This document shows, one piece after another, positions 10,283 to 19,124 of a stretch of DNA of 64,000 bases. The notes beneath the pieces are model-generated. The model searched no databases and was not told where the DNA came from. It was given only the letters and a program-made list of their open reading frames with translations. The DNA comes from UBA11891 sp049890035. GTDB lineage: Bacteria > Bacteroidota > Bacteroidia > Flavobacteriales > Flavobacteriaceae. A program made the translations under genes and the position numbers. The DNA is taken from the NCBI GenBank assembly GCA_049890035.1, contig JBMHCG010000043.1:62001-126000 (forward strand), written 5' to 3'. The stretch's first letter is position 1. The number at the start of each line of letters is the position of its first letter.

Positions 10283-13200
10283 TTAGAATTTGAAATGAAC
10301 GATTGAATCGTTATTTCTAAAGACCCATATTTCTTTATCCATAACTTTGATGTCCCGTATCTCACCATTTACCGAAAAACCCTTGCCGTCTCTGAAGGAA
10401 GTAAATTTTAATTTTCCCATATTCTCCAAGTAAACACCGTGCGTAGCATCGTAAATACCTACCTCAGGTTTGGCTTTGAATAAATTCCCACCTAATAGGA
10501 TATCCGCATCCCCATCTTGATCAAAATCATTACTCGTTATGGCATAGATTGGACTTAACTGGGCCTCTTGTGGAAGCTTAATCACCCTGAATTTGAAGTT
10601 GCCTTCATTTATTAAAATACTTGAGGACAAATAATTTACAGTTTGAATTAGGGAATTATCAATTGCCTTTTTGTCAAATATTTTTGTTATGTCAGCATTT
10701 TTGAACGAACTATAATCGGGAAATCTTTTCTTCAAACTCTTCATTTGATCTATCAAATCATGTCGTAAAGCATACGGAAAGTCTTTTCCATTTTCATCTT
10801 CGAAAGTGAGCACACCCTCAATACTTCCATTGGCATCAAAATCATTCAGATACATCTTAATTGGGCGTTTTTCAGTAATCTTGAATCGACTGTTCTCTCC
10901 GTGATTGCCCACAACGATATCCAAATCACCATCTTGATCAATATCAACTTTGTGGGTGACTGACCACCAACCTTTATAGTCATTCAATCGGGTTTGTTTT
11001 TTACTAAAACTTCCATTTGTGTTTTCAAATATTTCAGGAGCCATAAATTCTCCAACAACAAGCAAATCTTCATCTCCATCGCCATCCATGTCAATAAATT
11101 CGGCATCGGTGATCAAACCTAAATTTTTAAATTCAGGTGCTTTATTAAGAGTTTGGTCGGAAAACACACCCTTCCCATTATTGACTAATAAATAACCTGA
11201 TCCAGGTATTCCATACGCTCCGTATTTTAAACGCTCACCGACAAATAAGTCCAAGTCACCATCGTTATCAACGTCACTGGCCTTCACGGCTCCTGAGCTG
11301 ATTCGATCACTTTTATTGGGTAATTTTTGGGGCGATAAACGATAATTACCCTTTCCATCATTGAACAATAGATGATCAAATACCATTTCCGAAAAAGGGG
11401 TAACTTCAACGCCCCCTGAGACTAGATACAAGTCTAAATCATCGTCGCCGTCAGCATCAAATAAAAGTGTTTTAGTCGTTTCTGAACCCTTAATTTTTTC
11501 AAATACATCCTTAGAAAGTGTTGACTCTTTCAAACCCTGTGCAGACCCAAGAAGGATGCTAACAGGACTGTTTTTGGATCCAGCTACAACAATGTCCATA
11601 AAACCATCCTTATTCAAATCTCCTTTGCTTGCGCGCGGTCCTTCATTACTGCACATATGGTATGTTAATCGCTCTTGGTGGAAATCAACATAATTATTTT
11701 CCTTGTGGACAAAGGTTATAGGATGACTTTTTTCAAAAACAGAACGGTAATCCTTTTCGTCTTTAAACACCAACTGCTCACCTGTTTTATTTTTTTCCTC
11801 AACAACAACAAGCGTATTCGGTTGTACGTTTTCCAGTGTACTTTTTCCTCCCGTAGGCCATATTACTTCCACCCTAAGTGTGGTTGCTTTACCTACTCCA
11901 AAATGCAATTTCGGGTCCATACTGGATTGAAACCCTCGAATGGGATAATTTTCAGCAAAATATTCCTTTTCATCAGTAGTCACCTTTACTTTGGCCCCAA
12001 ATGCGTATCGGTTCGCATCTTGTCCATTTAATTCAATTTGCAAGTAGTTGAACTCGGTTTGAACGGACTTATTTTCGTATATAAAAGGAGGCATATTTAC
12101 ATTATTCACCACTAAATCTAAATCCCCGTCGTTATCCAGGTCTCCATAAGCAGATCCATTAGAGAAGCTCTTATCATTAAGTCCAGAGTTGTCGAAAAAT
12201 TGAAAGGTAAAGTCCCCTTTGTTCAAATAGGAGTGATTGGACACTTTTTCGCTTGGTATAATATCAATTAATTTTTTATAGTTGACCTTTTCACTATCAA
12301 TAATTGATTTAATAACCTCTTCATTGGATACATATTGCAAATAATCTTGGTCTGTCAAATCCTGAAAAATACCGTTTGCAATAAACAAATCTCTTAAACC
12401 GTCATTGTTCATGTCAAAAAATAAGGCTCCCCAACTCCAATCCGATGCTGCTACACCGGAATACCGACCCATTTCACTAAATGACCCATTGGTATTGTTT
12501 CGATGAAGCATATTGCGTGTGAATTGGTGCCCGTACCCGTTCTTTACATTGTATTGGTATTTATTCCAATCTTCAAAGGTAGTTACTGTTTTCAATCGGT
12601 TATAATCTCTGGGTAACATCTCAGTTACAAACAAATCATGGTAGCCATCATTGTCGATATCGGCTAAATCAGCACCCATTGAAGCACCACTAATTGATTT
12701 CATCTGATCCATCAAGACTTCTTTGAACGAACCATCTTTTTGATTTAGGTATAAATAATCTCTTTCAAAAAAATCATTAGATATGAATAAATCATCCCAA
12801 CCATCTCGGTCAATATCACCTACAGTGACTCCCAAACCAAATCCAATAACACTTCCGTAAATACCTGCTTTTTCACTGATATCGTAAAATTTACCATCTC
12901 GATTTTCCAATAATTTGTCTCCACCCAGCACATCTCGTTTGGGTCGTTCATTTCTTCTGAGATCAAAACTCCCAATGGCTTGGTATGAATTATTCAATAT
13001 GTAAACATCCAAATCCCCGTCTTTATCAAAATCAAAAAATGATGCATGGGTAGAAAAGCCTTCATCTGCTAAATGGTACTCTTTCGCTTTTTCTGAAAAT
13101 GTACCATCACCATTATTGATGAATAATTCGTTTTCTTTATTGTCTCCATCAATATCACCTGAATTGCACACATAGATATCCAGCCAGCCGTCAGCATTGA

Positions 13201-13546
13201 TATCGACCATAGCGACCCCCGTTGACCACGCCTTGTTTCCACCGACACCAGCTTCTTCAGTAATATCTTTAAAGTAGAAACCACCTTGATTGATAAATAG
13301 TTTGTTTTGTTTTTGATTTGCTGTCAAATAAATATCAATGAACCCGTCATTATTTATGTCACCTAATGCAACACCTCCACCATTATAATAATTTCGATAT
13401 TTATAAACATTAAAATCATCTGAGTACGTAAGAGAGTTTGTGAAGTCAATCCCTATTTCGGAATTTGATTTTAACTCAAATAACCTCTTTTTGCCATCCG
13501 AACAACTAAATGTCAACAATATCAGGATGTAAAGTATATTTTTCAT
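10283..13546 (-). CDS. FG-GAP/VCBS-repeat ASPIC/UnbV (CRTAC1-like) lipoprotein, copy 2
   Basis: This 1087-residue paralogue of the flanking large genes has a signal peptide with lipobox LTFSC (Cys15) and the shared N-terminal block YNGGGVALGDINNDG. Repeated Asp-rich calcium-loop motifs (DFDKDGDLD, DLDNDGDLD, DADGDDDLD) run through it, and an ASPIC/UnbV segment (RGFQSSMDPKLHFGV, VIWPTGG) sits mid-protein. The ATG at 13546 overlaps the stop of the preceding small lipoprotein gene in ATGA form, and the stop touches the next start, so translation is coupled on both sides. Function is not known. Two propeller-like halves separated by the ASPIC segment are suggested by the repeat distribution, which is my reading rather than a structural result. 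Confidence 0.88.
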   Translation of the reverse strand: MKNILYILILLTFSCSDGKKRLFELKSNSEIGIDFTNSLTYSDDFNVYKYRNYYNGGGVALGDINNDGFIDIYLTANQKQNKLFINQGGFYFKDITEEAGVGGNKAWSTGVAMVDINADGWLDIYVCNSGDIDGDNKENELFINNGDGTFSEKAKEYHLADEGFSTHASFFDFDKDGDLDVYILNNSYQAIGSFDLRRNERPKRDVLGGDKLLENRDGKFYDISEKAGIYGSVIGFGLGVTVGDIDRDGWDDLFISNDFFERDYLYLNQKDGSFKEVLMDQMKSISGASMGADLADIDNDGYHDLFVTEMLPRDYNRLKTVTTFEDWNKYQYNVKNGYGHQFTRNMLHRNNTNGSFSEMGRYSGVAASDWSWGALFFDMNNDGLRDLFIANGIFQDLTDQDYLQYVSNEEVIKSIIDSEKVNYKKLIDIIPSEKVSNHSYLNKGDFTFQFFDNSGLNDKSFSNGSAYGDLDNDGDLDLVVNNVNMPPFIYENKSVQTEFNYLQIELNGQDANRYAFGAKVKVTTDEKEYFAENYPIRGFQSSMDPKLHFGVGKATTLRVEVIWPTGGKSTLENVQPNTLVVVEEKNKTGEQLVFKDEKDYRSVFEKSHPITFVHKENNYVDFHQERLTYHMCSNEGPRASKGDLNKDGFMDIVVAGSKNSPVSILLGSAQGLKESTLSKDVFEKIKGSETTKTLLFDADGDDDLDLYLVSGGVEVTPFSEMVFDHLLFNDGKGNYRLSPQKLPNKSDRISSGAVKASDVDNDGDLDLFVGERLKYGAYGIPGSGYLLVNNGKGVFSDQTLNKAPEFKNLGLITDAEFIDMDGDGDEDLLVVGEFMAPEIFENTNGSFSKKQTRLNDYKGWWSVTHKVDIDQDGDLDIVVGNHGENSRFKITEKRPIKMYLNDFDANGSIEGVLTFEDENGKDFPYALRHDLIDQMKSLKKRFPDYSSFKNADITKIFDKKAIDNSLIQTVNYLSSSILINEGNFKFRVIKLPQEAQLSPIYAITSNDFDQDGDADILLGGNLFKAKPEVGIYDATHGVYLENMGKLKFTSFRDGKGFSVNGEIRDIKVMDKEIWVFRNNDSIVHFKF

Positions 13547-14103
13547 TGCTTTGATCTTAAATCTTCAATTCTAACAGCTATTTGACGATCATCGATTTTA
13601 ATCAATTTAAATTCTAAGTTTCCTTCTATTTTGTAGGAAGCAAATGTTTTGTCATTTTTGAGTTTCAGATCAATAAAGTCATTCCCTGGATACCATTTCA
13701 TTAAGGTGTCTTCAATAGCTTCTTTTAAATGGATAGATTGATACGCTTCGTTCCAAGGAGCCCAACCAGTGTAGGAAAATTTCATCCGAAATCCAGTCAT
13801 CATATCTTTCGCATCAAAAATACCATAGAAAAGCATATCAATTCTTTTCCCAAGCGAATCCTTAGGTTCCATAAAATACCGTGCAAACTCGTTCCCAGGT
13901 CCTTGTGTTATTATTCCTTCTTTATTCAATTTCCAACAGCGGTCATAAAAATCTTTTTTTGAACTCCCCAATTGTAAACCAAACGGCATCGAGTCAATAA
14001 TGATCCCTCTTGACAATTCCCGATCGATTAATCTTTTATACGGTGACGGCTCACATGAAATCAATACGGTCGTCAAAATAATTAAAACTACTATCCTATT
14101 CAT
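13543..14103 (-). CDS. Small lipoprotein of unknown function in the FG-GAP cluster
   Basis: The longest frame opens at 14139. The ATG at 14103 gives a proper lipoprotein signal (MNRIVVLIILTTVLISC, Cys17) and overlaps the stop of the large upstream gene by only 8 nt, so I prefer it (186 residues). The mature part contains 'DSMPFGLQLGSSKKDFYDRC' and 'FYGIFDAKD', followed by mixed polar sequence. I recognise no domain. The gene's stop overlaps the start of FG-GAP copy 2 (ATGA). Its place between two large paralogues implies a partner or chaperone-like job in the envelope, but that is a guess. Confidence 0.75.
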   Translation of the reverse strand: MNRIVVLIILTTVLISCEPSPYKRLIDRELSRGIIIDSMPFGLQLGSSKKDFYDRCWKLNKEGIITQGPGNEFARYFMEPKDSLGKRIDMLFYGIFDAKDMMTGFRMKFSYTGWAPWNEAYQSIHLKEAIEDTLMKWYPGNDFIDLKLKNDKTFASYKIEGNLEFKLIKIDDRQIAVRIEDLRSKQ

Positions 14104-17100
14104 ATTCCCAAAACACTGGTTTGTCATTATTTCGAGCAAAAATAATTCCTTTTTTGTCTTTTAGTTTAATTTGTTTTATTTCTCTTATTTGTCCGTCAAT
14201 AGAAAGGGACTGAAATTCTCTTACTCCGTACATTTCCGATTTCAACTCTCCGAATAGGACACCACCTTTGGACGCATCTTGTCTTCCAAATTGTGGTTTT
14301 ATATTGTATTGATTTCCTCCAAATACGATATCCAATACACCGTCTTTATCAATATCTGTCTCAAGTAAAGAATAAACGGATGAATATTGAATTTCAATAG
14401 GTAAATCAATTGGTTCAAATGTCCCATTGGTATTGGTAAAGACACTTGTTTCAAGCAAATCCAAATCATATTTCAATGCCGTTTCCAACATGTTTGGCAC
14501 AAACAATTCTCGCATACTTTTTTCTGCGTAATCGCTGTAGTAAACTATTTTTTTCTTTAAACTGGGTATTTGAGAGATCAGTTCATCCTTATCAAGAATG
14601 GGGTAATATTGATCTCCTCTTTTGAAAGTCATTATTTGATCTAACCAACCGTTTTTATCAAAATCTGACACATACAATCGCATCTCTTTTTCAAAAAAAT
14701 TGTTCCTACCCATATTACCAGCAATAATATCTTTGAAACCATCACCATTTAAATCAACAACGCTAAGACAATTCCAATTTCCTCTTGTCTTTTCTAGACC
14801 AGTAACAACTTCTTTTTTTAATACACCCTCGTAATTTATGAAGGTAGTAATACGCATCCAGTCTCCCACAATGACTAGATCAAGCCAGCCATCATTATTA
14901 ATATCAGCAAACTGAGCAGCAGTAATCATTCCTAAATTTTCAAAACCAGCAGTCGGGTTGAATTGAAAACCTTCCGAAGTACCAGTGAATAAAAAACCAT
15001 CCCCCGGCAATCCAAATTCTAAATTTTTGAGGTACTCCCCAACAAAAACATCTTCATAACCATCTTTATTAAAATCTCCTACCGCGAGAGCCCCTGACGA
15101 AACTTTTCTAGGAAATGGAAGATGGTTGGGTCGATAAACAAGTGTTCCATTTTGATTTTCATAATAATGATCGTCCAGTGCTGTATCAAATGGTGTATAG
15201 GATCTACCGCCGTTGGCAACCCATAAATCTTGGTCGCCATCCAAGTCAGCATCAAAAAATACGGCTTTTGTGGATTCCGATTTTCTCTGCTTTTCAAATG
15301 TATCTGAAATGTTGGCATCCAAAACATCCTTAAAATCGAATAGTATACTAGCTTGGTTTTTTGCTCCACCAAAGAAAACTTCCTCAGATCCGTCTCCATC
15401 AATATCTGTTATAGCAACCCCTGGTCCCAGATTACTACACATTATTGGTACTAACCGATCACGATTGAAATCGATAAATTTATTTTCCCGATGCAGTACA
15501 TTTTCAATCTCATAGAAAGAACTGGTATCTTCAACATATTGTGGAGAAGCAACTTTTTTGTTATCGGTTTTTGAAAGTGTTACTAATTTATTTGTTTTTA
15601 AATTGAAAAATTTTTCTTCCGTACCGTCTGGCCATATCACGTGAAGACTATCCACCGTTTTCAGAGGCCCCACCCCAAAATGCAATCTGTGAGGAACCGA
15701 GGATTGAAATCCTTTGGAAGGATATAATTCGCTCACAATGGGATCCATCCCTTTGGGATACGCTATGGCTTTAGTCCCTATTTCACTTGTATTGATGTTG
15801 TTTGAAACAAGTTTTATTTGCAGACTTCTATTAACAAGTGTATCTGAATTGTTTCGATACACTAATGCCGGCATATTCACATTATTAATGACTAAATCCA
15901 AATCACCGTCGTTATCGAGATCACCATAGGCACTACCATTACTAAAAGTTGGCTGAGTAAACCCCCAATTTGTATTGTATTGAGCAAATTCAAAAGCACC
16001 CAAATTTTTAAACGATTGATTGGGAACAGCAGAGGACGGCATAGCATCTATCAATTGAGTAATAACATTGTTGCCTTCTTGAATCATTGATTTTATTTTG
16101 GTCTCATTGGCCATAAATGCCAAATAATCCCTATCCAACAAGTCTTTGTAAATACCATTGGATATAAATATGTCTTTGTATCCATCATTGTCCATGTCAA
16201 AAAGTAATGAAGCCCAAGACCATTCCGTACCCGATAGGTTACTGATTCTTCCTATTTCAAAAAATCCGTTTTCGGTATTCCGTTGGATTGCATTTCGAGG
16301 AAACTGATGCGAATACCCTTTACTTACAGCAAGCTGATATTTATCCCAAGATTGATAAGTTGCTTTGGTTTTTCGCCTTTTCAATGATTGAGGTAGCATT
16401 TCTGTGACAACTAAGTCAGGTTTCAAATCATTATCTAGATCAGCAGCGTCTGCTCCCATAGAACCCATGGACAAAGAAGAAAAGGATGTGTCTCCCGCTT
16501 CGACAAAACCTCCTTTTTGGTTGTTCAAATAATAGTAGTCTCTTTCAAAGAAATCATTCGATATAAATAGATCAGGCCAATTGTCATTATTGAAATCACT
16601 TAGTGTAATCCCAAGTCCAAAACCAATAGCACTATTGTAAATACCTGCTTCTTTACTTTTATCTACATACTTACCAGCTATATTTTCAAGGTACTTATTC
16701 CCATTGTTATTTGGATCTGATATTTCCCTTTGGTCTTTAATTAGGTCATAGCCTCCTACGGATCGAATAGAATTATTCAAAAGATATATATCTAAGTCAC
16801 CATCCTTATCAGCATCAAAAAAAGCTGAGTGAACGGATAATCCTGTGATGTCCAATCCATATTCTTTGGATTTTTCTGTAAATGTTAAGTCCTTATTGTT
16901 TATGAACAACTCATTATATCTTCTCTCGCCTCCCGGTTTCCCTGACTTACAAACATATAAATCCAAGTAACCATCATTATTTATATCGACAAAGGTGGCA
17001 CCAGTTGACCATACATTCTTACAGGCTACACCCGAAATATTAGTAATATCCTCAAAAGTAAAATCACCTTTATTGAGGTATAATTTGTTATCGACAATAT

Positions 17101-17353
17101 TCCCTGAAAGAAAAATATCAATGAGACCATCATTGTTTATATCCCCCAAAGCCACACCACCTCCATTATAAAAATTCCTATAGGTGTACGGATTAAACTC
17201 CTCTGTATAACTCAATTCATTATTAAATTGTATACCCGTTTTACTTGAATCAAGCGATTCAAATAACGGAGCATTTTGTGTGCATCCGCAGATAAGCAGA
17301 AGGAATAGTATGTAATTAGATGCTTGAGACACTAGAAATGAATTGGAAGACAA
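14096..17353 (-). CDS. FG-GAP/VCBS-repeat ASPIC/UnbV (CRTAC1-like) lipoprotein, copy 3
   Basis: The product is up to 1085 residues with lipobox LICGC (Cys24 in the long form). It shares YNGGGVALGDINNDG near the N-terminus, repeated Asp-rich loops (DADKDGDLD, DLDNDGDLD, DADLDGDQD) and the ASPIC/UnbV block KGFQSSVPHRLHFGV with IWPDGTEE. The start is uncertain: the frame has no ATG, with TTG at 17353 and GTG at 17332 as options. The TTG lies only 5 nt past a strong terminator-like palindrome, so the GTG form, with a 17-residue signal, is possible. It is the first gene after susD, making it the promoter-proximal member of the FG-GAP set. Its function is presumably the same surface role as its paralogues. 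Confidence 0.86.
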   Translation of the reverse strand: MSSNSFLVSQASNYILFLLLICGCTQNAPLFESLDSSKTGIQFNNELSYTEEFNPYTYRNFYNGGGVALGDINNDGLIDIFLSGNIVDNKLYLNKGDFTFEDITNISGVACKNVWSTGATFVDINNDGYLDLYVCKSGKPGGERRYNELFINNKDLTFTEKSKEYGLDITGLSVHSAFFDADKDGDLDIYLLNNSIRSVGGYDLIKDQREISDPNNNGNKYLENIAGKYVDKSKEAGIYNSAIGFGLGITLSDFNNDNWPDLFISNDFFERDYYYLNNQKGGFVEAGDTSFSSLSMGSMGADAADLDNDLKPDLVVTEMLPQSLKRRKTKATYQSWDKYQLAVSKGYSHQFPRNAIQRNTENGFFEIGRISNLSGTEWSWASLLFDMDNDGYKDIFISNGIYKDLLDRDYLAFMANETKIKSMIQEGNNVITQLIDAMPSSAVPNQSFKNLGAFEFAQYNTNWGFTQPTFSNGSAYGDLDNDGDLDLVINNVNMPALVYRNNSDTLVNRSLQIKLVSNNINTSEIGTKAIAYPKGMDPIVSELYPSKGFQSSVPHRLHFGVGPLKTVDSLHVIWPDGTEEKFFNLKTNKLVTLSKTDNKKVASPQYVEDTSSFYEIENVLHRENKFIDFNRDRLVPIMCSNLGPGVAITDIDGDGSEEVFFGGAKNQASILFDFKDVLDANISDTFEKQRKSESTKAVFFDADLDGDQDLWVANGGRSYTPFDTALDDHYYENQNGTLVYRPNHLPFPRKVSSGALAVGDFNKDGYEDVFVGEYLKNLEFGLPGDGFLFTGTSEGFQFNPTAGFENLGMITAAQFADINNDGWLDLVIVGDWMRITTFINYEGVLKKEVVTGLEKTRGNWNCLSVVDLNGDGFKDIIAGNMGRNNFFEKEMRLYVSDFDKNGWLDQIMTFKRGDQYYPILDKDELISQIPSLKKKIVYYSDYAEKSMRELFVPNMLETALKYDLDLLETSVFTNTNGTFEPIDLPIEIQYSSVYSLLETDIDKDGVLDIVFGGNQYNIKPQFGRQDASKGGVLFGELKSEMYGVREFQSLSIDGQIREIKQIKLKDKKGIIFARNNDKPVFWEYE

Positions 17354-17358
17354 AAATA

Positions 17359-17390
17359 AAAAAAGGTTACACCTAGGTGTAACCTTTTTT
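17359..17390. terminator. Perfect 32-bp palindromic terminator between susD and the FG-GAP gene
   Basis: The bases form a perfect inverted repeat: a GGTTACACCTAGGTGTAACC core flanked by A-runs on one side and T-runs on the other. On the minus strand it is a GC-containing stem followed by six T, a classical intrinsic terminator. It comes 23 nt after the susD stop and just before the FG-GAP copy 3 start. It should reduce read-through from susCD into the rest of the operon. Because no separate promoter is evident in the 60-nt gap, partial termination (differential dosage) is the likely purpose. Confidence 0.85.
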
Positions 17391-17413
17391 GTGAGCCTAG
17401 GTAAAATGTTATC

Positions 17414-19102
17414 CTAGTACTGTGGGTTTTGAGTTAAAGAACCGTTAGAAGCGTTGATGGCATCCAAAGGTATAGGGAAAATTTCTTTATACTCAGGCGA
17501 TGCCGTAGAACCTTTTCCTTGGTCTGTCCCGGCGAAGTATTTACCAAATCTGATTTGGTCAGTACGACGAGAAGACTCTTGGAACATTTCTCTACCTCTT
17601 TCAGCTAAAAATGCATCTGCAGACATGCTGCTCAATTGGGATGCACCCGCTCTACCACGAATGATATTCACATCAGAAAGAGCAAGATCCCAGTTTCCAG
17701 CAGCACGAGCTGTTGCCTCAGCACGAATCAAATACAATTCACCCAGACGTATGATTGGATAGTCATTATCCATATCCGGGCGGCCGAATTGCTTGAAGCT
17801 AAATTTACCCAAACGCGCACCTGCTTGACGCAGACCGTTAGGATAAATACCCCCTTCGTTTGAAGCTGTAAACTCTAGCCATGTATCTTGATCTTGTGGC
17901 TCTTTGGCATAGTCACGTACGGGACCACCATTAAATGTGAGTTGCTTCCCTTGGACGTGGTTTGACTCTTTTCTCTTATCATTTGGATCGTCATAAGAGT
18001 TATAGAAGTCTGATAAAGTAGCATACCCATTCCAAGGTTGATCTTGTAGGTTCCAAGTAAATTGAGAACCATAGTGAAGCGTCATTTGAGCAAAGTTCAT
18101 TCCCCCTGCTGTGACCTCATCATACTCAATACTCCAAATAAATTCTGGGTTGCCTTCGTTGTTAGCAGCAAATATAGCAGCATATCCCTCAAGGTTGTCG
18201 TAGGTGTAAATATTCCCTTCTGCACGATCAACCTCATTGGAATTCAAACGACCTAAATTAGTTACGGAATAATCCATTGTTCTTGCAGAACCTGTATTAC
18301 CAGAGTAAGAGGCCGTTGCTAGCTTGTATTGACCACCATTTTCAATGACGTAATTGGCAGCTGCAGCAGCTTCATCCCACATAGCAGTGTCGGTATAAAC
18401 CTCCGCATTAAGGTACAATTTAGAGAGTAATCCCATAGCACCAAAATGATTCACACGGTAGGCATTGTTGGCAGGTCCAAATTCTGTTGGAGCGTCGCCA
18501 GCCAGGACTTGCGCTCTTGTCAAACCTAATACATCGAGTAATTCTGATTCAACAAAGTCAAAAACTTCTTGTCTTGATGACTGAGGAGCATCTTCACCAG
18601 AAGCCTTGATGATTTTTACTCGACCAAACATATCCAATAAACGGTAGTAAAAAAACGCACGAACAGTACGGAGCTGTTTTTTACCATCTGCGTCTGCACC
18701 GGCAAGAGCGTCATTTACCGCATTGATCCCTCCATATTGCTGGTTCCATGTATTATTAAGTATACCATTGTTAGCAGGGAAATTATGTTTGTGTAAATCA
18801 ATTAGGATTCCTCCATCGTACCAGTCACCACCTTTTGTGGCAATCCAGGCTTCATCGGAAGGTAACGTTTGTGCTGAGAATATTCCGAAGTGACCTGCGG
18901 AACCATCCCGTAACTTGGAGTACGCACCACCCAGTGCATCACCTCCACCACCACCACCAGCAGCAGCAATAAAGGGTGCTGCAGGGTTGGCCTCTGAATA
19001 AGACTCAGTGAAAGAATCTACCAATTCCTCGTCTAGATCAGTACATGCATAAAAGGATACGCATGCTCCTAAAATGAATGATAAAGTTTTTAAATTTTTC
19101 AT
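17414..19102 (-). CDS. SusD/RagB-like outer-membrane nutrient-binding lipoprotein
   Basis: This 562-residue protein has a lipoprotein signal (…VSFYAC, Cys20) and the typical SusD layout: helical TPR-like N-terminal part with 'LRTVRAFFYYRLLDMFGRVKI' and 'YRVNHFGAMGLLSKLYLNAEVY', and the C-terminal 'DYPIIRLGELYLIRAEA' followed by 'ALSDVNIIRGRAGA'. It ends in 'EIFPIPLDAINASNGSLTQNPQY', the usual SusD tail. A run of six glycines follows the signal region (about residues 50-55). It pairs with the SusC-like gene 22 nt upstream and would form the lid that captures substrate over the SusC barrel. The oligosaccharide or other ligand cannot be read from sequence. Confidence 0.95.
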   Translation of the reverse strand: MKNLKTLSFILGACVSFYACTDLDEELVDSFTESYSEANPAAPFIAAAGGGGGGDALGGAYSKLRDGSAGHFGIFSAQTLPSDEAWIATKGGDWYDGGILIDLHKHNFPANNGILNNTWNQQYGGINAVNDALAGADADGKKQLRTVRAFFYYRLLDMFGRVKIIKASGEDAPQSSRQEVFDFVESELLDVLGLTRAQVLAGDAPTEFGPANNAYRVNHFGAMGLLSKLYLNAEVYTDTAMWDEAAAAANYVIENGGQYKLATASYSGNTGSARTMDYSVTNLGRLNSNEVDRAEGNIYTYDNLEGYAAIFAANNEGNPEFIWSIEYDEVTAGGMNFAQMTLHYGSQFTWNLQDQPWNGYATLSDFYNSYDDPNDKRKESNHVQGKQLTFNGGPVRDYAKEPQDQDTWLEFTASNEGGIYPNGLRQAGARLGKFSFKQFGRPDMDNDYPIIRLGELYLIRAEATARAAGNWDLALSDVNIIRGRAGASQLSSMSADAFLAERGREMFQESSRRTDQIRFGKYFAGTDQGKGSTASPEYKEIFPIPLDAINASNGSLTQNPQY

Positions 19103-19124
19103 CTTATTTAATACTACAGTTTAA

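Noticed and set aside
7037..17353. Annotation of the FG-GAP/ASPIC genes as RNA-binding proteins
   Set aside because: This label is sometimes carried over for the ASPIC/UnbV family, but lipobox, signal peptide and Ca-loop repeats place them outside the cytoplasm.
18930..18970. Gly-rich tract in SusD as a repeat-expansion site
   Set aside because: Six glycines encoded by mixed GGT codons in a flexible region after the signal peptide; ordinary low complexity.
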